A stretch of DNA of 64,000 bases, taken from Stutzerimonas stutzeri. Lineage in GTDB: Bacteria > Pseudomonadota > Gammaproteobacteria > Pseudomonadales > Pseudomonadaceae. The stretch spans positions 2,062,001-2,126,000 of the forward strand of contig NZ_CP046902.1 of the NCBI RefSeq assembly GCF_009789555.1. The letters run 5' to 3'. Shown piece by piece: positions 18,091 to 27,173 of the stretch (the first letter of the stretch is position 1; every line of letters starts with the position of its first letter). A program made the position numbers and the translations under genes. Below the pieces are notes generated by a model. That model was not told the DNA's origin. It did no database searches and was given only the letters and a program-made list of their open reading frames with translations.

Positions 18091-19089
18091 ATGTACAAAA
18101 ATAAAGCCTCCCGCGTCGTAGCCTTGATTGGCATTTCCCTATCAATCGCTTTTGGTCACACAGTCGCCCATGCGCAAAGTGACAAAGTGTTCAATATTCG
18201 CCTTGGACACACAGGGTCGCCCGAGCATCACTTCCAGAAAATCTCCGAGCGTTACGCTCAGTTGGTGGATGAGCGAACCGGCGGTCATGTGAAAATCAAG
18301 GTGTATCCCTCCGACTCGCTTGGCAAGCAGGTGGAACTGGTCGAAGGTACTTTCATCGGCACCAACGACATGGTGCTCACCTCTGACGCTGTGCTTTCCA
18401 ATACTGTCCGCGAAGCGGGAATGATTAACCTTCCTTTCCTGTTCCGGGATTCGGATCACGTACGCAAGGTACTTGATGGTGAGATAGGTGCCGCCCTTTC
18501 CAAGAAGGTCGAGGCGCAAGGCGCCGTGGTGGTGGGGTGGTGGGAGAATGGTTTCCGCCACATCACCAACTCCAAGCAACCCATTACCAAGCCAGAAGAC
18601 CTGAAAGGAATGAAGATTCGCGTGCCTGAAGGGCCAATCTTCGTTGAAACGTTCCGCTCTCTCGGTGCCAACGCCACGCCAATCGCTTTCACCGAACTCT
18701 ATTCGGCGCTGCAACTGGGTGTCATTGACGGGCAAGAAAACCCGCCGGCGCACATCCTCACCCAGAAGTTCTATGAAGTGCAGAAATTCGCTTCAAGGAC
18801 CGGGCACATCTACCTGTCTTCCCCCGTCCTGATCAACAAGGGCCTGCTAGAGCAGTTGCCGGCGGAATACCAGGAAGTCTTGCTTAAAACGGGCAACGAA
18901 CTAGCGGCAGTGCATACCAAGATGGTGCTCGATGAAGAGGCCAGCCAGTGGCAGCAAATCGAAGAGATGGGTATGCAGGTCAACGATGTGGATAAGGCTC
19001 CCTTCGTAGAAGCAACCGCGCCGGTCATCGCTAAATACCGCGAGGTGTTCGGTCCCGACCTGATCGATGCGGTCGTCAAAACCAACTAA
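18091..19089 (+). CDS. TRAP transporter substrate-binding protein, DctP family
   Basis: 332-aa periplasmic binding protein. The signal peptide (VVALIGISLSIAFGHTVAHA, cleaved before QSDK) is followed by the DctP fold: FNIRLGHTGSPEHHFQKI at the start, the interdomain strand DLKGMKIRVPEGPIFVETF carrying the conserved Arg that usually binds the substrate carboxylate, and LQLGVIDGQENP. It captures an organic acid and hands it to the two membrane subunits encoded immediately downstream. AAGGAC lies ahead of the ATG. The ligand cannot be predicted from what I can see. Confidence 0.93.
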   Translation: MYKNKASRVVALIGISLSIAFGHTVAHAQSDKVFNIRLGHTGSPEHHFQKISERYAQLVDERTGGHVKIKVYPSDSLGKQVELVEGTFIGTNDMVLTSDAVLSNTVREAGMINLPFLFRDSDHVRKVLDGEIGAALSKKVEAQGAVVVGWWENGFRHITNSKQPITKPEDLKGMKIRVPEGPIFVETFRSLGANATPIAFTELYSALQLGVIDGQENPPAHILTQKFYEVQKFASRTGHIYLSSPVLINKGLLEQLPAEYQEVLLKTGNELAAVHTKMVLDEEASQWQQIEEMGMQVNDVDKAPFVEATAPVIAKYREVFGPDLIDAVVKTN

Positions 19090-19145
19090 TCAGGTGCTAG
19101 GCGAGGAACGGGGGAAGCGCCGTTTCTTGCCTTGAGGGGCTGCGC

Positions 19146-19652
19146 ATGTTGACCAAAGCCATGACCAAATTTACCAGCATCCTGACGGGGCTTGCCGCGG
19201 CACTGTTCCTCGTCATGACGGCACTGGTTTGCCTACAGGTATTTTACCGATATGTATTAAACAGTCCGCTTACGGGGTCCGAAGAGGCGGCCCGGGCGAT
19301 ATTGATCTACATCGTGATGCTGGGCAGCGCCGTGGCGGTCGGTAACCGCTCGCACATGGCCATCGATTACTTCTACCACAGACTTCCAGCGTTACTCAGG
19401 AAAGCCGCCGCGCTTCTCCACCTATTGTCCATCGGCGCCATTTCACTTTTGTTGATAGTCAAAGGATCCGAACTGGCCCAACGCACCATGATGCAGACGA
19501 CGCCTGCCCTGCAAATTCCAAAGGGCCTTATCGTCTACGCGTTTCCTATTGGCGGAGCTTTGATGCTCTTTTACGCACTTGCATCACTGATTCGGCAAGT
19601 ATCGAGTTCCAAAGGCGCAGTCAGGCCCCCGGAACAAGAAAGCACGTCTTGA
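19146..19652 (+). CDS. TRAP transporter small permease subunit, DctQ type
   Basis: 168-aa membrane protein with four hydrophobic helices (about residues 12-35, 50-70, 85-110, 125-150) and the DctQ-type VFYRYVLNSPLTGSEEAAR motif after helix 1. It pairs with the large DctM subunit to form the sodium-dependent importer. GAGGGG precedes the start, which is 56 bp after the binding-protein gene; the large subunit begins 10 bp after its stop. Confidence 0.92.
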   Translation: MLTKAMTKFTSILTGLAAALFLVMTALVCLQVFYRYVLNSPLTGSEEAARAILIYIVMLGSAVAVGNRSHMAIDYFYHRLPALLRKAAALLHLLSIGAISLLLIVKGSELAQRTMMQTTPALQIPKGLIVYAFPIGGALMLFYALASLIRQVSSSKGAVRPPEQESTS

Positions 19653-19662
19653 GGGGCATTAA

Positions 19663-20925
19663 ATGGTCGTTACACTTTTTCTAGCTTTCTTTGTACTGAT
19701 CTTCGTCGGCGTGCCAATCGCGTTCGCCCTGGCTGCAGCCTCCATCCTCTCGCTATTGCTGTTCACCGATATGCCGATGCTGCTGATAGTGCAGCGGATG
19801 TACTCCGGACTGGATGTGTTTGCGCTGATGGCGATTCCGCTGTTCCTTTTTGCCGGCTACCTCATGTCTGAGGCCAGGATATCGGACCGGCTGGTGGCCT
19901 TGGCATCAGTATTCCTTGGCCGTTACAAAGGCGGGCTGTCGCTCGTAGCTACAGGCTCATCCGCGATTTTCGGCGCCATCTCTGGATCGGCGAACGCCAC
20001 TACGGCGGCGATCGGCTCAGTGATGATCCCGGCGATGGCCAAGCGCGGATATGACCAGGCAGACTCCGCCGCAGTGGTCGCAGCCTCGGGCATTCTCGGG
20101 TTGGTGGTACCGCCCAGCATCACCATGGTGCTTTATGGCGTTGTCGCAGGCGTTTCGATCGGAGACCTGTTTCTCAGCGGCATTATTCCCGCGCTGATCA
20201 TTTCGGCCGGGCTGATGGGAGTGAACTACTACATAGCCAAGCGCAAGGGTTATTTGGGCAGCGAGCCGGTACCCATGGCCGAGGCCGTGAAAATATTCCG
20301 CGACAGCCTGATCGCACTCGCGATGCCGTTGATTATCCTCGGCGGCATCTATTCCGGAGCCTTCACCCCAACGGAATCGGCCGCAGTGGCCAGTGCGTAC
20401 GGCCTGCTGGTGGGTTTCTATTGGTACCGCAACCTGACGTTGAAAAGCGTGTTTAACGTCAGCAAGAAAACCGTCGAAGTCACCGCAACCATTTTGTTCC
20501 TGATTGGCACATCCAATGTTTTCACCTACATCCTGACGTCAGAAAACGTGCCGCAGTCGCTTGCCGCGGGATTGATCGGCTTTTCGGACAGCCCCATCGT
20601 CATAATGCTGATAATTCTGGCTATGCTGCTATTCCTCGGTACGTTCCTGGACAATGTTGCGGCAATAATCCTCGTCACGCCGACGCTGCTACCGGTTGTT
20701 CACAGCCTTGGAATCGATCCGATCTTTTTCGGTGTATATATTGTGATCGCCGTTGCGGTCGGTCAGATAACGCCTCCCGTGGGTCTGAATTTATTCATTG
20801 CCACAAACCTGACAGATAGACGTTTTGAAGAAGTCTGTAGAAGCACCGTTCCTTACTTATTTCTTTATACAGCTCTTCTAGTCTTTTTCATCTTCGTCCC
20901 GGGCCTGCTTTCGGTATTTGGTTAG
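19663..20925 (+). CDS. TRAP transporter large permease subunit, DctM type
   Basis: 420-aa polytopic protein with about twelve hydrophobic segments, the length and layout of the TRAP large subunit. Conserved motifs include GVPIAFALAAASILSLL near the N-terminus, the repeat-like ISGSANATTAAIGSVMIPAM and GILGLVVPPSITMVLYG, and GQITPPVGLNLFIATNL in the C-terminal half. It forms the elevator transport domain. GAGGGGCATTAA precedes the ATG. A 10-bp stem hairpin follows the stop codon. Confidence 0.95.
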   Translation: MVVTLFLAFFVLIFVGVPIAFALAAASILSLLLFTDMPMLLIVQRMYSGLDVFALMAIPLFLFAGYLMSEARISDRLVALASVFLGRYKGGLSLVATGSSAIFGAISGSANATTAAIGSVMIPAMAKRGYDQADSAAVVAASGILGLVVPPSITMVLYGVVAGVSIGDLFLSGIIPALIISAGLMGVNYYIAKRKGYLGSEPVPMAEAVKIFRDSLIALAMPLIILGGIYSGAFTPTESAAVASAYGLLVGFYWYRNLTLKSVFNVSKKTVEVTATILFLIGTSNVFTYILTSENVPQSLAAGLIGFSDSPIVIMLIILAMLLFLGTFLDNVAAIILVTPTLLPVVHSLGIDPIFFGVYIVIAVAVGQITPPVGLNLFIATNLTDRRFEEVCRSTVPYLFLYTALLVFFIFVPGLLSVFG

Positions 20926-20934
20926 CTTCCGGCC

Positions 20935-20961
20935 ATGCGCAGCCCCGTTCAGGCTGCGCAT
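20935..20961 (+). terminator. Hairpin after the TRAP operon
   Basis: ATGCGCAGCC and GGCTGCGCAT form a perfect 10-bp stem around a 7-nt loop, 10 nt after the dctM-type stop codon. It lacks a following run of T, so it is either a weak or Rho-assisted terminator or a 3'-end stabilising hairpin. Confidence 0.5.
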
Positions 20962-21097
20962 AACGCCTAATCATCGCCCCGATGAATATTAGTTATTGCA
21001 AAAGTGATATTGAAGGGAAAGCTATGTGCGCTTAACTTTGTCGCGCCTGGAGTAATTAAATTAGCCTGAAATAACCACCTATGACTGGAGTATTAAA

Positions 21098-21910
21098 ATG
21101 GTTGCGCTTGGGAATAGAGTATCTATTTATCAGCCCGAACAGGAAGGACTGAAATTTCCGCAGTTGCCGCAGTTCTCGAACCATGCTGACGAGCGGCAGC
21201 ACCGCAAAGAAAGGCTGGTCGCAGCTTGTCGCGCCTTTGCCTTGCACGGCTTGGATTACGGCTTCGCTGGTCATCTGACAGTGCGAGACCCGGAACGGCC
21301 GGAGCTGTACTGGACGAACCCGATGGCCGTGCACTTCGATCAGGTAAAGGTATCGAATCTCATTCTGGTCGATCATGTCGGAGCAGTAGTGGAAGGCGAC
21401 TACGCGGTCAACCGGGCCGGCTTCATCCTGCATGCCAACGTGCATGAAGAGCACCCGGACATTATCGCCATGTGCCATGCCCACTCAGTCTACGGCACTG
21501 CGTTTGCTGCCTTGGGACGCCCGATCGAACCGATTACCCAAGACGCCTGTGCATTCTTTGAAGACCATGTGATCATTGGCGACGAAGCTGGGGCTGTTGC
21601 AGTGGAAAATCACGCCGGCTCGAACGTGGCGAAGGCATTCAGGGGCGTCAAGGCGGCGATTCACCAGAACCACGGCCTGCTGACAGCCAGCCGCCACAGC
21701 ATCGAATCGGCAGCGTTCTGGTTCATCGCGCTGGAACGCTGCTGCCAGCAGCAACTGATGATTGAGGCAAGCGGCCTGAAGCCCACCTTCGTATCACCTG
21801 AGCGGGCGCGCTATAGCCGTGAGCATGTGGGCAGCGAATATATTGGATGGCTGCACTTCCAGCCCATCTGGGAACAGCTGGTACAGCGCAGCCCAGACAT
21901 GTTCGATTGA
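21098..21910 (+). CDS. Class II aldolase/adducin-family protein
   Basis: 270-aa protein of the class II (zinc) aldolase/adducin fold. The metal-binding histidines are visible as HANVHEEHP, the CHAHSVYGTAFAALG strand-helix and the later His of AAIHQNHGLLTA. Family members cleave sugar phosphates (fuculose-, ribulose-type) or act as epimerases and decarboxylases; the absence of sugar-kinase or isomerase genes here argues against a sugar pathway. GGAG lies 7 nt before the ATG. It is separated from the TRAP genes by 172 bp including a hairpin and may have its own promoter. A paralogue-like second class II aldolase occurs at 53587. Confidence 0.88.
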   Translation: MVALGNRVSIYQPEQEGLKFPQLPQFSNHADERQHRKERLVAACRAFALHGLDYGFAGHLTVRDPERPELYWTNPMAVHFDQVKVSNLILVDHVGAVVEGDYAVNRAGFILHANVHEEHPDIIAMCHAHSVYGTAFAALGRPIEPITQDACAFFEDHVIIGDEAGAVAVENHAGSNVAKAFRGVKAAIHQNHGLLTASRHSIESAAFWFIALERCCQQQLMIEASGLKPTFVSPERARYSREHVGSEYIGWLHFQPIWEQLVQRSPDMFD

Positions 21911-22063
21911 CAGGCTGGCCGAGGCGGAACCGGCATTGGGTCCGCCTCGGCACAGTTGGCAGGAATGTTGTGCTCCTCCAATTTTGAGCGGCTACACAGA
22001 GCCTACAATCTTCGAGAGATCTGCCCAGACAGGCCCGTCCACATCAAGGGTCCGTAATTAATA

Positions 22064-22969
22064 ATGGTTCCCGAGGAAGAATCATTGAAAACAATCAGAG
22101 CTGGCGTGTTGGACGTAGCGTATCTGGACGTTGGTCCGGTCAATGGTAGTTCAGTGATTCTGCTACACGGGTTTCCATATGATGTTAGAGCCTATGAAAA
22201 AGTTGTTGAGAGACTAACTGCACTAGGGATGCGTTGCTTCGTTCCATACCTGCGTGGTTTCGGCCCGACACGTTTTATTGATGCCGACACAGTCCGATCC
22301 GGCGAGCAGGCGGCACTTGGTGCTGATTTGATTTCATTCATGGATGCTCTGGATATCAGCAATCCAATCCTGGCTGGTTATGATTGGGGGGGTAGAGCCG
22401 CTTGTGTTGTATCTGCGCTCTGGCCTGAACGTGTACGGGGATTAGTCAGTTGCGGTACCGGCTATAATATTCAATCAATTCGCCATGCCGCGTTTCCTGC
22501 TGCTCCTGAAGCGGAGAAGCTTCTTTGGTATCAATATTATCTCCATAGTGCTAGAGGATACGAAGGGCTAAAGAAGTATCGTGATGAATTTTGTCATTTG
22601 CTCTGGCGTAGTTGGTCGCCGACTTGGGATTTTTCAAAAGAGGAATTCTCGCTCACAGCCAAATCATTCGATAATCCTGATTTTGTTGATGTGGTTACTC
22701 ACTCGTATCGTCATCGTTTTGGGCTTGTTACTGGCGACCCAGGTTACTCATTGATTGAGTCAAAGTTGGCCGAGTTGCCAGAGATTATTGTTCCTGCAGT
22801 GGTTATTGAGGGCGAAGAGGACGGTGTCACTCCGCCACAACTTGATTTTCATATAGAACGCTTCGCTGCACTCCGTAAGTTAGTTAAGGCGCCCGGTGTT
22901 GGTCATAACTATCCGCAGGAAGCGCCTGTAGTTTTCTCAGACGCGGTTATTAGCCTGGCTATCGATTAA
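22064..22969 (+). CDS. Alpha/beta hydrolase with Asp nucleophile (epoxide hydrolase / haloalkane dehalogenase-like)
   Basis: 301-aa alpha/beta hydrolase. The oxyanion loop VILLHGFPYD (about residue 30) and the nucleophile elbow AGYDWGGRAA (Asp about residue 107) mark it as an aspartate-nucleophile member, the group holding epoxide hydrolases and halo-acid/haloalkane dehalogenases rather than esterases. An acidic residue in IEGEEDGVTP and the catalytic His in GVGHNYPQEAP complete a triad. The gene is visibly richer in A and T than its neighbours, a sign of separate acquisition. The ATG at 22064 has no good ribosome-binding site; an in-frame TTG at 22085 preceded by GAGGAAG is an alternative start. 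Confidence 0.85.
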   Translation: MVPEEESLKTIRAGVLDVAYLDVGPVNGSSVILLHGFPYDVRAYEKVVERLTALGMRCFVPYLRGFGPTRFIDADTVRSGEQAALGADLISFMDALDISNPILAGYDWGGRAACVVSALWPERVRGLVSCGTGYNIQSIRHAAFPAAPEAEKLLWYQYYLHSARGYEGLKKYRDEFCHLLWRSWSPTWDFSKEEFSLTAKSFDNPDFVDVVTHSYRHRFGLVTGDPGYSLIESKLAELPEIIVPAVVIEGEEDGVTPPQLDFHIERFAALRKLVKAPGVGHNYPQEAPVVFSDAVISLAID

Positions 22970-23019
22970 GCGCTTGCTGAACCAGTGGAAGTGATCCACC
23001 AGTCGAATCGTTGAACAAT

Positions 23020-23044
23020 GAAGCCCCGGCACTGCCGGGGCTTC
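23020..23044. terminator. Bidirectional terminator between the hydrolase and DUF1206 genes
   Basis: GAAGCCCCGGC / GCCGGGGCTTC forms an 11-bp perfect stem with a 3-nt loop between two convergent genes. T-rich bases follow on both strands (CCGTTTC on plus, TTCATTGTTC on minus). It can end transcription from both sides and marks a plausible boundary of the inserted catabolic region. Confidence 0.75.
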
Positions 23045-23063
23045 CGTTTCAAGGGGTGGCTGG

Positions 23064-23891
23064 TCAGTGAAAGACGGCTGGCATGTCGATACGACGCCAG
23101 ATCGCTTCGGAAAAGCTGTAGGCGGCGAAGGCCACGAGCCCGAGACCGACCAGCGACAACCAGAAGGCACCGAATGGCAAGCTTTGCAGCGCATTGAGCG
23201 CATCTTCCAGGCCCGGAGGGTCGGTGGGTTCGTAGCGGGCGCCGCCGCTGAACAGCATGCCGGCGACGATCAGGAAGGCGACGCCTCGCGCGACCAGGCC
23301 GGCCCGCGAGATCGGTCGGACCCAGCGCATGATGTGTTCACCGGCATAGAAGTACTTTTCGAACTTCGCTTTCCAGCCCTTGATGATATGGGCGATTCCC
23401 ACTCCCAGCGGAACCAGGGCGACCACATAGACCAGGTAGTTGGAGTATTTCCAGCCAAGCAGGCCGGAGAGAAAATCGCCGCCACCCCCACCACCGGACG
23501 AGTCGCCTATGGAACTGCCGAGCAGGCCAAGCGTGAAGAGCGTCAGGAGGGTATAGGCCACGGCGCTGCCGATCAGCCCCGCGCGTATCAGCAGGCCTTT
23601 GGCATCGGTGCCATGACCCTCCGGGTCGGAGATTGCCTGAGTCAGGCGCCAAGCGACATAAGCCACAAGTCCGACGACCATGATCCAGAGCAAGGTAGCG
23701 CCGAAGGGTTGCCCCAACAATTGCTGAATGGCGCCTTTGGTGCCCACGGTGTCGCCGCTGCCGATGCCGGCAAGGAAGGCAAACGCGCCGACGATGAGAT
23801 AGACGACACCGCGTGCCGCATAGCCGCTTCGGGCGAGCCAGACGATACCGGTGCTGACGTCGCCTTTGGCGTGGGCTGCATGGGTATGCAT
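23064..23891 (-). CDS. DUF1206 family integral membrane protein
   Basis: 275-aa membrane protein with six hydrophobic helices arranged as three similar two-helix units, each starting with a (S)RxGYAARGVVYLIVG-like motif (WLARSGYAARGVVYLIVGAF at residue 18, a degenerate middle unit, and ISRAGLVARGVAFLIVAG near residue 200). This triple repeat is the DUF1206 architecture. A glycine-rich stretch (GGGGGGD) lies between units two and three. Function unknown in the family; location is the inner membrane. AGGAGG precedes the ATG. Whether it belongs to the core or to the inserted region is unclear. Confidence 0.88.
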   Translation of the reverse strand: MHTHAAHAKGDVSTGIVWLARSGYAARGVVYLIVGAFAFLAGIGSGDTVGTKGAIQQLLGQPFGATLLWIMVVGLVAYVAWRLTQAISDPEGHGTDAKGLLIRAGLIGSAVAYTLLTLFTLGLLGSSIGDSSGGGGGGDFLSGLLGWKYSNYLVYVVALVPLGVGIAHIIKGWKAKFEKYFYAGEHIMRWVRPISRAGLVARGVAFLIVAGMLFSGGARYEPTDPPGLEDALNALQSLPFGAFWLSLVGLGLVAFAAYSFSEAIWRRIDMPAVFH

Positions 23892-24093
23892 GGGGAGGAG
23901 CCTCCTGTCGGCTTTCTGATGACGGTCAATCAGTAGACGGGCCCCGCCGGAGAGGGTTCGATGCGTGCACGGCGAGGCGGTGACGACTTCGGATGTCCGG
24001 AACGTTGGGAAGCTGTAGCATGACGCAAATGCGACCTATTCCTTTCTGCTGCAAGCCCAGGTCGCTCGTAGCTGTTTTTCAATGGGATTCACG

Positions 24094-25464
24094 ATGAGCT
24101 TTACGCGAAGAAAGATGTTGGCCGGCCTGGCCGGCCTGGGGGTGCTGGGCATCGTGGGTGGCGGTGTGCGCTACTGGCTCGGGCGTCCGACCGATGCGCT
24201 TACCCATGACTACGAACTGATCGCCGCGCCGCTGGACATGGAACTGGTCGCTGGCCACCAGACGCCTGCCTGGGGCTATGGTGGGCAGGCGCCTGGTCTC
24301 GAGCTGCGCGCGCGCCAGGGCGATTGGCTGCGGGTGCGATTCGTCAATCATCTGCCGGAGCCAACGACCATTCACTGGCATGGCATCCGGTTGCCGCTGA
24401 ACATGGATGGCGTACCCTATGTATCGCAATTGCCGGTGTTGCCCGGTGAATCCTTCGATTACCTGTTCCAAGTGCCCGATGCGGGCAGTTTCTGGTATCA
24501 CCCGCACACCACCAGCGCTGAGCAACTGGGCCGCGGTTTGGTCGGGCCGCTGATCGTCGAGGAGCGCGAGCCGAGCGGTTTCCGCCACGAGCGCACGCTG
24601 AGCCTGAAGAGCTGGCACGTCGACAAGCAGGGCGGCTTCACCGCATTCAGCGTACCGCGCGAGGCCGCGCGCGGCGGCACGCCGGGCGTGCTCTCAAGCG
24701 TCAACGGCGAGCATGCGCCAACGCTGCGACTACCTGCCGGGCAGGTGGTGCGCTTACGCATCCTGAATCTGGACAACACCCTGACCTATCGCCTGAATCT
24801 GTCGGGCGGCGAAGCGCGCATCTATGCGCTCGATGGCAATCCGGTCAAGCCCCGGCCGCTCGGCAAGGAATACTGGCTGGGACCGGGCATGCGGCTGGAC
24901 CTCGCGCTCAAGGTTCCGCCCGTCGGCGAACAGCTGTCGTTGCGCAACGGCCCCCTGCGGCTCGCCACGCTCGAGTCGGTGGGCAGCAGCGAGGCCGAGG
25001 GCGCGTGGCCGGCGGCGCTGCCGGCCAACCCGGTCGCCGAGCCGGATCTGGAGCAGGCCGAAACCCTGCGTTTCAACTTCGAGTGGGCCGGCACGCTGTC
25101 CAGTGACACGGGGCAGGGCGAGGCCTTCACCTTCTGGCAGGTCAATGGCCAGGCGTGGGACATCAATGACAAGACCTGCGCGGATCGACCCATCGCGACG
25201 CTGAAAAAGGACGGTCACTACATCTTCGAATTGCGCAACCTCAGTCAGTATCAACATCCGATTCATTTGCATGGGATGACCTTCAAGGTCATTTCGTCCA
25301 ATCGCCGTAAAATCAACCCCTGGTTCACCGATACCTATCTGTTGGGCAAGAATGAAACCGCCCGGATCGCTCTGGTAGCGGATAATCCCGGCGTCTGGAT
25401 GTTTCATTGCCACGTCATCGATCACATGGAAACCGGCCTGATGGCGGCGATCGAAGTGGTCTGA
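24094..25464 (+). CDS. Periplasmic multicopper oxidase (laccase/SufI-like), Tat-exported
   Basis: 456-aa multicopper oxidase. The N-terminus (SFTRRKMLAGLAGLGVLG) is a twin-arginine signal. All four copper-binding motifs are intact: IHWHGIRLP and FWYHPHT in the first cupredoxin domain, HPIHLHGMTF and the type-1 copper region MFHCHVIDHMETGLM at the end. It should oxidise phenols or metal ions such as Cu(I) with reduction of O2 to water. The start at 24094 has GGGA 6 nt upstream; an ATG at 24082 is an alternative adding four residues. In P. aeruginosa a multicopper oxidase gene directly follows guaA and precedes tadA, as I recall; here it is separated from guaA by about 15 kb. Confidence 0.92.
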   Translation: MSFTRRKMLAGLAGLGVLGIVGGGVRYWLGRPTDALTHDYELIAAPLDMELVAGHQTPAWGYGGQAPGLELRARQGDWLRVRFVNHLPEPTTIHWHGIRLPLNMDGVPYVSQLPVLPGESFDYLFQVPDAGSFWYHPHTTSAEQLGRGLVGPLIVEEREPSGFRHERTLSLKSWHVDKQGGFTAFSVPREAARGGTPGVLSSVNGEHAPTLRLPAGQVVRLRILNLDNTLTYRLNLSGGEARIYALDGNPVKPRPLGKEYWLGPGMRLDLALKVPPVGEQLSLRNGPLRLATLESVGSSEAEGAWPAALPANPVAEPDLEQAETLRFNFEWAGTLSSDTGQGEAFTFWQVNGQAWDINDKTCADRPIATLKKDGHYIFELRNLSQYQHPIHLHGMTFKVISSNRRKINPWFTDTYLLGKNETARIALVADNPGVWMFHCHVIDHMETGLMAAIEVV

Positions 25465-25525
25465 GGGCAGGCTGCACGGCACTGAACGAAAAGCGAGCCT
25501 CTTCTGCGGTTAAGTTGGATTGTTA

Positions 25526-26044
25526 ATGAAAAGACCCGTGATCATCGACCGTTCCCTGGACGAGTTCTTCATGCAACAAGCCTTGGCGCTTGCCGCCGAA
25601 GGGGCGCGGGCGGGCGAGGTTCCGGTGGGTGCTGTGGTGGTACAGCACGGCGAAGTCGTCGGTCGAGGCTTCAACTGTCCGATCTCCCGCCACGACCCCA
25701 GCGCCCACGCCGAGATGGTCGCGATCCGTGAGGCGGCGGCGCGCGTCGGTAACTATCGACTTCCCGACAGTACGCTGTACGTAACGCTGGAGCCCTGCAG
25801 CATGTGTGCGGGGCTGATCGTGCATTCGCGCGTTCAACGGGTGGTATACGGGGCTACCGAGCCCAAGGCTGGCGTGGCGATCAGTCGCGGGCAGTTCTTT
25901 TCCGAGGCGTTTCTCAACCACCGCGTGCTGGTCGAGGGCGGCGTCATGGCTGATGCCTGCAGCGCGATCCTGAGTGAGTTCTTTCGCGCGCGACGGCTCA
26001 AGGCGCGGGCGGGCGATGCGTTGCAAGACGAGATGGGCGAGTGA
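25526..26044 (+). CDS. tadA: tRNA-specific adenosine deaminase
   Basis: Deaminates A34 to inosine in tRNA-Arg(ACG), an essential wobble modification. The 172-aa product has the cytidine/deoxycytidylate-deaminase fold with the zinc site HAEM (His61, Glu63) and PCSMC (Cys91, Cys94), followed by the VVYGATEPKAG loop typical of TadA. I use the ATG at 25526 (MKRPVIIDRS); an in-frame TTG two codons upstream cannot be excluded because neither has a strong ribosome-binding site. It lies 61 bp after the multicopper oxidase gene. Confidence 0.96.
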   Translation: MKRPVIIDRSLDEFFMQQALALAAEGARAGEVPVGAVVVQHGEVVGRGFNCPISRHDPSAHAEMVAIREAAARVGNYRLPDSTLYVTLEPCSMCAGLIVHSRVQRVVYGATEPKAGVAISRGQFFSEAFLNHRVLVEGGVMADACSAILSEFFRARRLKARAGDALQDEMGE

Positions 26045-26063
26045 CTGGCGAGGCGCCTTCCGG

Positions 26064-27173
26064 TCAGACGCTGCTGCTGTAGCGCCGCACGCCTGCTTCG
26101 GGCAGTTTTTCGTGGGCGGCGACGCTGCCCTGTGCTGGAAACACCACCAGATGGTCGGCGGCGACGCCGATCCCCACTTCCTGGCCGGTCGGATAATCGG
26201 CATGGCTGGGGAAGATTCCCTCGAGCAGATTGCCGGTCGGCAGTTTCAGGCGGTACAGGGTCGAGGCGCCGAGGAATGTCTTGCCGACGATCAGTGCCTT
26301 GAGCGCGCTTTGCGGTGCGTAGATGATGTCATCCGGGCGCAGCAGAACGTCGACCGAGCTGCCGGCTGGCATGGTATAGGCCCGGTTTCCGCGAATGACC
26401 CCCAGTTCGGTCTGCACCGTCTCCGGGTCGATCAACTGACCGCGAATGAAATAGCCCTGACCGATGAAGCTGGCGACGAAGGGCGTCAGCGGCTCGTGGT
26501 AGAGGTTGTACGGTGTGTCCCACTGCTCGAGCCGACCATCCTTGAAGACTCCCACCTGATCGCTGACGGCGAAGGCTTCTTCCTGATCGTGAGTGACGAG
26601 AATGGCGCTGGTGCCACGGGTCTTCAGGATATCGCGCACTTCGTGGCTCAGCCGACGTCGCAGGTCACCATCGAGGTTTGAGAACGGTTCGTCGAGCAAC
26701 AACAGTTCTGGTTCGGGCGCCAGCGCGCGGGCGAGGGCGACGCGTTGTTGCTGGCCGCCCGACAGCTCGTGCGGGTAACGCTTGCTCAGCTGTGCCAGGT
26801 GCACCAGTTCGAGCATTTCGCGAACGATGCGCTGCTTCTGCGGATGTTTACCGATGCCGAAGCCGATGTTTTCCGCCACCGTGAGGTGCGGGAACAGAGC
26901 GTAGTCCTGGAAAACCATGCCGATGCGGCGTTTTTCCGGCGCGAGGGTGAAGCCGCGTCGCGATAGAACGGCGTCGCCCAGCTGGATTTCGCCTTCGCTG
27001 ACGTGTTCGAAACCGGCAATGGCCCGTAGGGTCGTGGTCTTGCCGCAGCCAGACGGGCCCAGCAGGCAGCCAATGTCGCCGCGATTGAGGTGCAGATTGA
27101 GATTCTGCACGACATTCTGGCCGCCATAGCCGCAGTCCAGGTTGCGCAGGTGCAGGAGCGTTTGGGGGCTCAT
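26064..27173 (-). CDS. ABC transporter ATP-binding protein, ferric iron/polyamine (FbpC/PotA) type
   Basis: 369-aa ATPase with Walker [10 protein letters not shown] (residue about 39), Q-loop [13 protein letters not shown], signature [15 protein letters not shown], Walker [13 protein letters not shown] and the switch His in VTHDQEEA, followed by a C-terminal TOBE-type regulatory domain of about 120 residues. This is the architecture of importers such as FbpC, PotA or CysA. No permease or binding-protein gene is present in the window, so it is an orphan ATPase here. Its ATG overlaps the argF stop codon by 4 nt, so it is translated from the argF message. Confidence 0.9.
   Translation of the reverse strand: MSPQTLLHLRNLDCGYGGQNVVQNLNLHLNRGDIGCLLGPSGCGKTTTLRAIAGFEHVSEGEIQLGDAVLSRRGFTLAPEKRRIGMVFQDYALFPHLTVAENIGFGIGKHPQKQRIVREMLELVHLAQLSKRYPHELSGGQQQRVALARALAPEPELLLLDEPFSNLDGDLRRRLSHEVRDILKTRGTSAILVTHDQEEAFAVSDQVGVFKDGRLEQWDTPYNLYHEPLTPFVASFIGQGYFIRGQLIDPETVQTELGVIRGNRAYTMPAGSSVDVLLRPDDIIYAPQSALKALIVGKTFLGASTLYRLKLPTGNLLEGIFPSHADYPTGQEVGIGVAADHLVVFPAQGSVAAHEKLPEAGVRRYSSSV

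Noticed and set aside
22982..22994. CCAGTGGAAGTGA, an 11 of 13 match to CGAGTGGGAGTGA at the guaA 3' end, as a possible second attachment site
   Set aside because: The match is short, the flanking bases do not extend it, and such matches occur by chance; it is in a plausible place for an island end but cannot be called.
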